From Planctomycetaceae bacterium (GTDB lineage: Bacteria > Planctomycetota > Planctomycetia > Pirellulales > Thermoguttaceae), in contig JAITAZ010000418.1 of the NCBI GenBank assembly GCA_031283825.1, forward strand, positions 1 to 7,714: a stretch of DNA of 7,714 nt, read 5' to 3'. Each line of letters starts with the position of its first letter. Position 1 is the first letter of the stretch. The translations under genes were made by a program, and so were the position numbers. This document shows, piece after piece, positions 6,462-7,714 of the stretch. Under the pieces are notes generated by a model that ran no database searches, was not told the origin of the DNA, and was given only the letters and a program-made list of their open reading frames with translations.

Positions 6462-6701
6462 ATGGCGGTGGAGAGAGAACAAAAAGTTAAAGAAGAAGCA
6501 ATAGAATTAGCCGGCACAGTTATTGAAGAAGTACGAGGCGCGTTTCGCGTTAAATTAGACGACATGGAACATATCGTTTTATGCCGACTAGCGGGAAAAA
6601 TGCGTAAATTCAAAATTCGTGTCGTGCCAGGCGATAGAGTTACTGTCGAAGTAAGTCCATACGATATGACAAGAGGAAGAATCACTTTTAGAGACAGATA
6701 A
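6462..6701 (+). CDS. infA: Translation initiation factor IF-1
   Basis: IF-1 binds the A site of the 30S ribosomal subunit during initiation and works with IF-2 and IF-3. The 79-residue protein is a single S1-type OB fold. Diagnostic segments are [18 protein letters not shown] (about 14-31), [20 protein letters not shown] (about 43-62) and [13 protein letters not shown] (about 65-77), all close to the standard IF-1 pattern. The usual length is about 72, so it carries a 7-residue charged N-terminal addition (part of [13 protein letters not shown]). The start is well supported by GGGAG (6451-6455), six bases upstream. The gene is not in the ribosomal protein cluster where infA often lies. Its nearest plus-strand neighbour is tRNA-Thr, 156 bases downstream. 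Confidence 0.97.
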   Translation: MAVEREQKVKEEAIELAGTVIEEVRGAFRVKLDDMEHIVLCRLAGKMRKFKIRVVPGDRVTVEVSPYDMTRGRITFRDR

Positions 6702-6857
6702 TTCGTGTCCGTAGATTAAATTATACGGTTAATAATTAAATAAACGTCGAGAATAGAAAAAAATTTATTCTATATAATATATAGCTGTAAAAATTTCGCA
6801 GAGTGATTATATTTTTTCGGTATCTGTGATTTGCAGTTTATATTTCAAAATTTATTT

Positions 6858-6930
6858 GCCCGCGTAGCTCAACTGGCAGAGCGCAGCATTCGTAATGCTG
6901 AGGTTGAGGGTTCGATTCCCCCCGTGGGCT
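6858..6930 (+). tRNA. tRNA-Thr (anticodon CGU)
   Basis: The 73-base cloverleaf folds completely. The acceptor stem is GCCCGCG (6858-6864) with CGTGGGC (6923-6929), including one G-U pair. The D stem is GCTC/GAGC with loop AACTGGCA. The anticodon stem is CAGCA/TGCTG with loop TTCGTAA. The T loop is TTCGATT. The anticodon CGT (6891-6893) reads the codon ACG, hence threonine. The T stem GAGGG/CCCCC (6906-6910 with 6918-6922) has one A-C mismatch. The discriminator base is T (6930) and CCA is not encoded, so it must be added after transcription. Confidence 0.95.
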
Positions 6931-6943
6931 TTCTTTTGTAACT

Positions 6944-6959
6944 ATTCGTTACAAATATT
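6944..6959 (+). repeat. 16-bp direct repeat ATTCGTTACAAATATT, copy 2
   Basis: Exact copy of 337-352, in the same orientation. It lies 13 bases past the end of tRNA-Thr and three bases before the CTCATGTTACGCA repeat block. Confidence 0.5.
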
Positions 6960-6965
6960 CACTAA

Positions 6966-6996
6966 CTCATGTTACGCAACAAGTGCGTAACATGAG
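6966..6996. repeat. Perfect 13-bp hairpin CTCATGTTACGCA with a 5-base loop
   Basis: CTCATGTTACGCA (6966-6978) and its exact complement (6984-6996) surround the loop ACAAG. The left arm plus three further bases recurs at 1858-1873. A T5 run begins only 12 bases past the stem, so it is a poor terminator for tRNA-Thr, though it might slow RNA polymerase. Its reuse elsewhere points to a repeat family. Confidence 0.75.
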
Positions 6997-7000
6997 ATAT

Positions 7001-7257
7001 AATATGGTTTTTAAAAAAGCTGTTGTATTCTTTTTTGGGGGACATTGGGGACAAAGGGGACACACTAATTTTAAAACCATGATTAATGACTCAACAGAAG
7101 ACAATAGCCTTTTTAAAAGAGAGATTTTTTCAGTATTTCTCCTGAGTCATCAATCCCAGATTTCAAACCAAAACGTCCCCAGTGTCCCCAACGTCCCCTT
7201 TGTCCCCAATGTCCCCCCAAAAAATAATATGGTTTTTTAAAAAACAGTGAACGGTTA
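7001..7257. mobile_element. Putative small non-coding mobile element with a 9-mer foldback
   Basis: Direct repeats AATATGG followed by T5-6A6 (7001-7018 and 7226-7244) flank a long inverted repeat. The left arm is 7031-7061 (T6, then GGGGGACATT and two GGGGAC units); the right arm is 7193-7224, its complement with one base more in a C run. The right side is built from five 9-mer units GTCCCC+3 starting at 7175, 7184, 7193, 7202 and 7211. The right end finishes with GTGAACGGTTA (7247-7257). No transposase is present. G/C-rich GGGGAC repeats are often seen near Y1-transposase (RAYT/IS200-like) genes, so a REP-like origin is possible; this is inference. Confidence 0.45.
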
Positions 7258-7603
7258 AAAAAAAATCATGTTTAGAGATTTCCTAATAATCCTAAATTTC
7301 TTTTTTCCCCCTATTTTGCCTGATTGTTATAAATATTACTTTTTTTTTGCTAATTTTTTTAATTTTTTGGAAAATTTTTATGGAACAGTTAGCTTTAGGT
7401 CGAATTCTAAACTGGCTTACAATAATTTAGATTGCCAACACGGTAGTCGGATTGTATCGCTTACTTTGGTTGTCATAAATTTGTCGTTTAAACCAATCAG
7501 AAAAATAATAACAACAAATATTTCAACCAATTCACAAATTTCAACGTGTAAAGTTATACCCAAAAACAACACACAATCAAACTAAAATCAGAGAGGAAAA
7601 AAG

Positions 7604-7714
7604 ATGATGAAACAAAATTACGTCAAAAATAGCTCAATCGAGCTAAAAAACAAACACTTTTTGGCAAAGTTAAAAAAGTCCGCCAAAAAAATTGCCCAAT
7701 CTACCTGTATTGCC
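7604..7714 (+). CDS. Start of an unidentified protein, cut by the window end
   Basis: Only 37 codons are present, open to the last base. The start is supported by GAGAGG (7591-7596), seven bases upstream of the first of two adjacent ATG codons. The peptide begins MMKQNYVKNSSIELKNKHFL and goes on to a lysine-rich stretch (LAKLKKSAKKIAQSTCIA). A basic N-terminus followed by what may be the beginning of a hydrophobic stretch fits an extended export signal of a large surface protein, but the hydrophobic core would lie beyond the window. No family can be named. The gene is probably real because of the ribosome site and the long open frame at its start. Confidence 0.5.
   Translation, partial: MMKQNYVKNSSIELKNKHFLAKLKKSAKKIAQSTCIA

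Larger units (their letters stand above)
6931..7603. other. Repeat-rich gap of 670 bp after tRNA-Thr
   Basis: The left half (6944-7257) is a mosaic of repeats: the 16-mer, a perfect hairpin, a G/C-rich 9-mer foldback and one TAACCGTTCAC copy. The right half (7258-7603) is very AT-rich with long T runs. It has no gene I can support and should hold the promoter of the gene that begins at 7604. The open frame at 7268-7585 has no ribosome site and an amino-acid content set by T runs. Confidence 0.5.

Noticed and set aside
6167..6685. Minus-strand open frame of 172 codons
   Set aside because: It overlaps most of infA in antisense, and infA is certain. The peptide shows no motif.
6749..6772. Hairpin AGAATA/TATTCT after infA as a terminator
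   Set aside because: The stem is only six A/T-rich pairs without a following T-run, so infA may be read through into tRNA-Thr. A weak CCGTA/TACGG stem at 6709-6727 is no better.
7175..7218. CRISPR array
   Set aside because: The repeat unit is only nine bases with three variable bases, far too short for CRISPR repeats and spacers, and there are no cas genes.
6983..7240. Plus-strand open frame of 85 codons with Val-Pro repeats
   Set aside because: It starts inside the loop and arm of the perfect hairpin, has no ribosome site, and its Val-Pro repeats come directly from the 9-mer GTCCCC array.
7268..7585. Plus-strand open frame of 105 codons
   Set aside because: Its Phe- and Asn-rich content reflects T and A runs, it has no ribosome site, and it occupies the region where the promoter of the 7604 gene should be.

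Overview
The window looks like a piece of a low-GC genome from the Planctomycetota, probably the Pirellulales or a relative. This is inferred from protein families, not from a database search. The long lipoprotein at 2381-4669 has an architecture I recognise from planctomycetes: a Cys-Gln-Asn-Leu-Pro lipoprotein start, a 'P-x-GSEVVL' Ig-like region, a 'GQTWVS...WVDAQW' core and DUF11 repeats. The STAS and HATPase proteins on the left resemble planctomycete forms of the SpoIIAA/RsbV and SpoIIAB/RsbW families. Gene density is low, and the gaps between genes are AT-rich and full of palindromes.

Layout. Positions 1-383 hold no secure gene, but contain a 130-bp foldback element and a minus-strand terminator. 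Two minus-strand genes follow: an anti-sigma-factor-like ATPase (384-818) and, upstream of it, a STAS anti-anti-sigma-like protein (1079-1432). Positions 1433-2380 are a gene-poor stretch with a candidate promoter for the STAS gene and a cluster of short GC-rich palindromes. The DUF11 lipoprotein (2381-4669, +) converges on a second lipoprotein of unknown function rich in Pro, Ser, Thr, Tyr and Asn (4823-5653, -). A terminator that could work in both directions lies between them. After an 800-bp AT-rich gap come infA (translation initiation factor IF-1, 6462-6701, +) and tRNA-Thr(CGU) (6858-6930, +). The right end is a repeat-rich gap followed by the first 37 codons of a gene that runs off the window.

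How the genes work together. STAS plus HATPase is the core of a partner-switching switch, in which the kinase/anti-sigma binds either a sigma factor or the unphosphorylated STAS protein. No sigma factor or PP2C phosphatase lies in the window. The two lipoproteins are probably envelope components. infA and tRNA-Thr are translation housekeeping genes.

The most unusual signal is in the non-coding DNA. The 11-mer TAACCGTTCAC occurs three times, once beside each of the three repeat-rich gaps. Two of these gaps, in opposite orientations, share the same order of three sequence blocks (TAACCGTTCAC, a T6A3 block, CTCATGTTACGCA). This suggests a family of small mobile or palindromic elements with interchangeable interiors. 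I found no convincing new protein-coding system.
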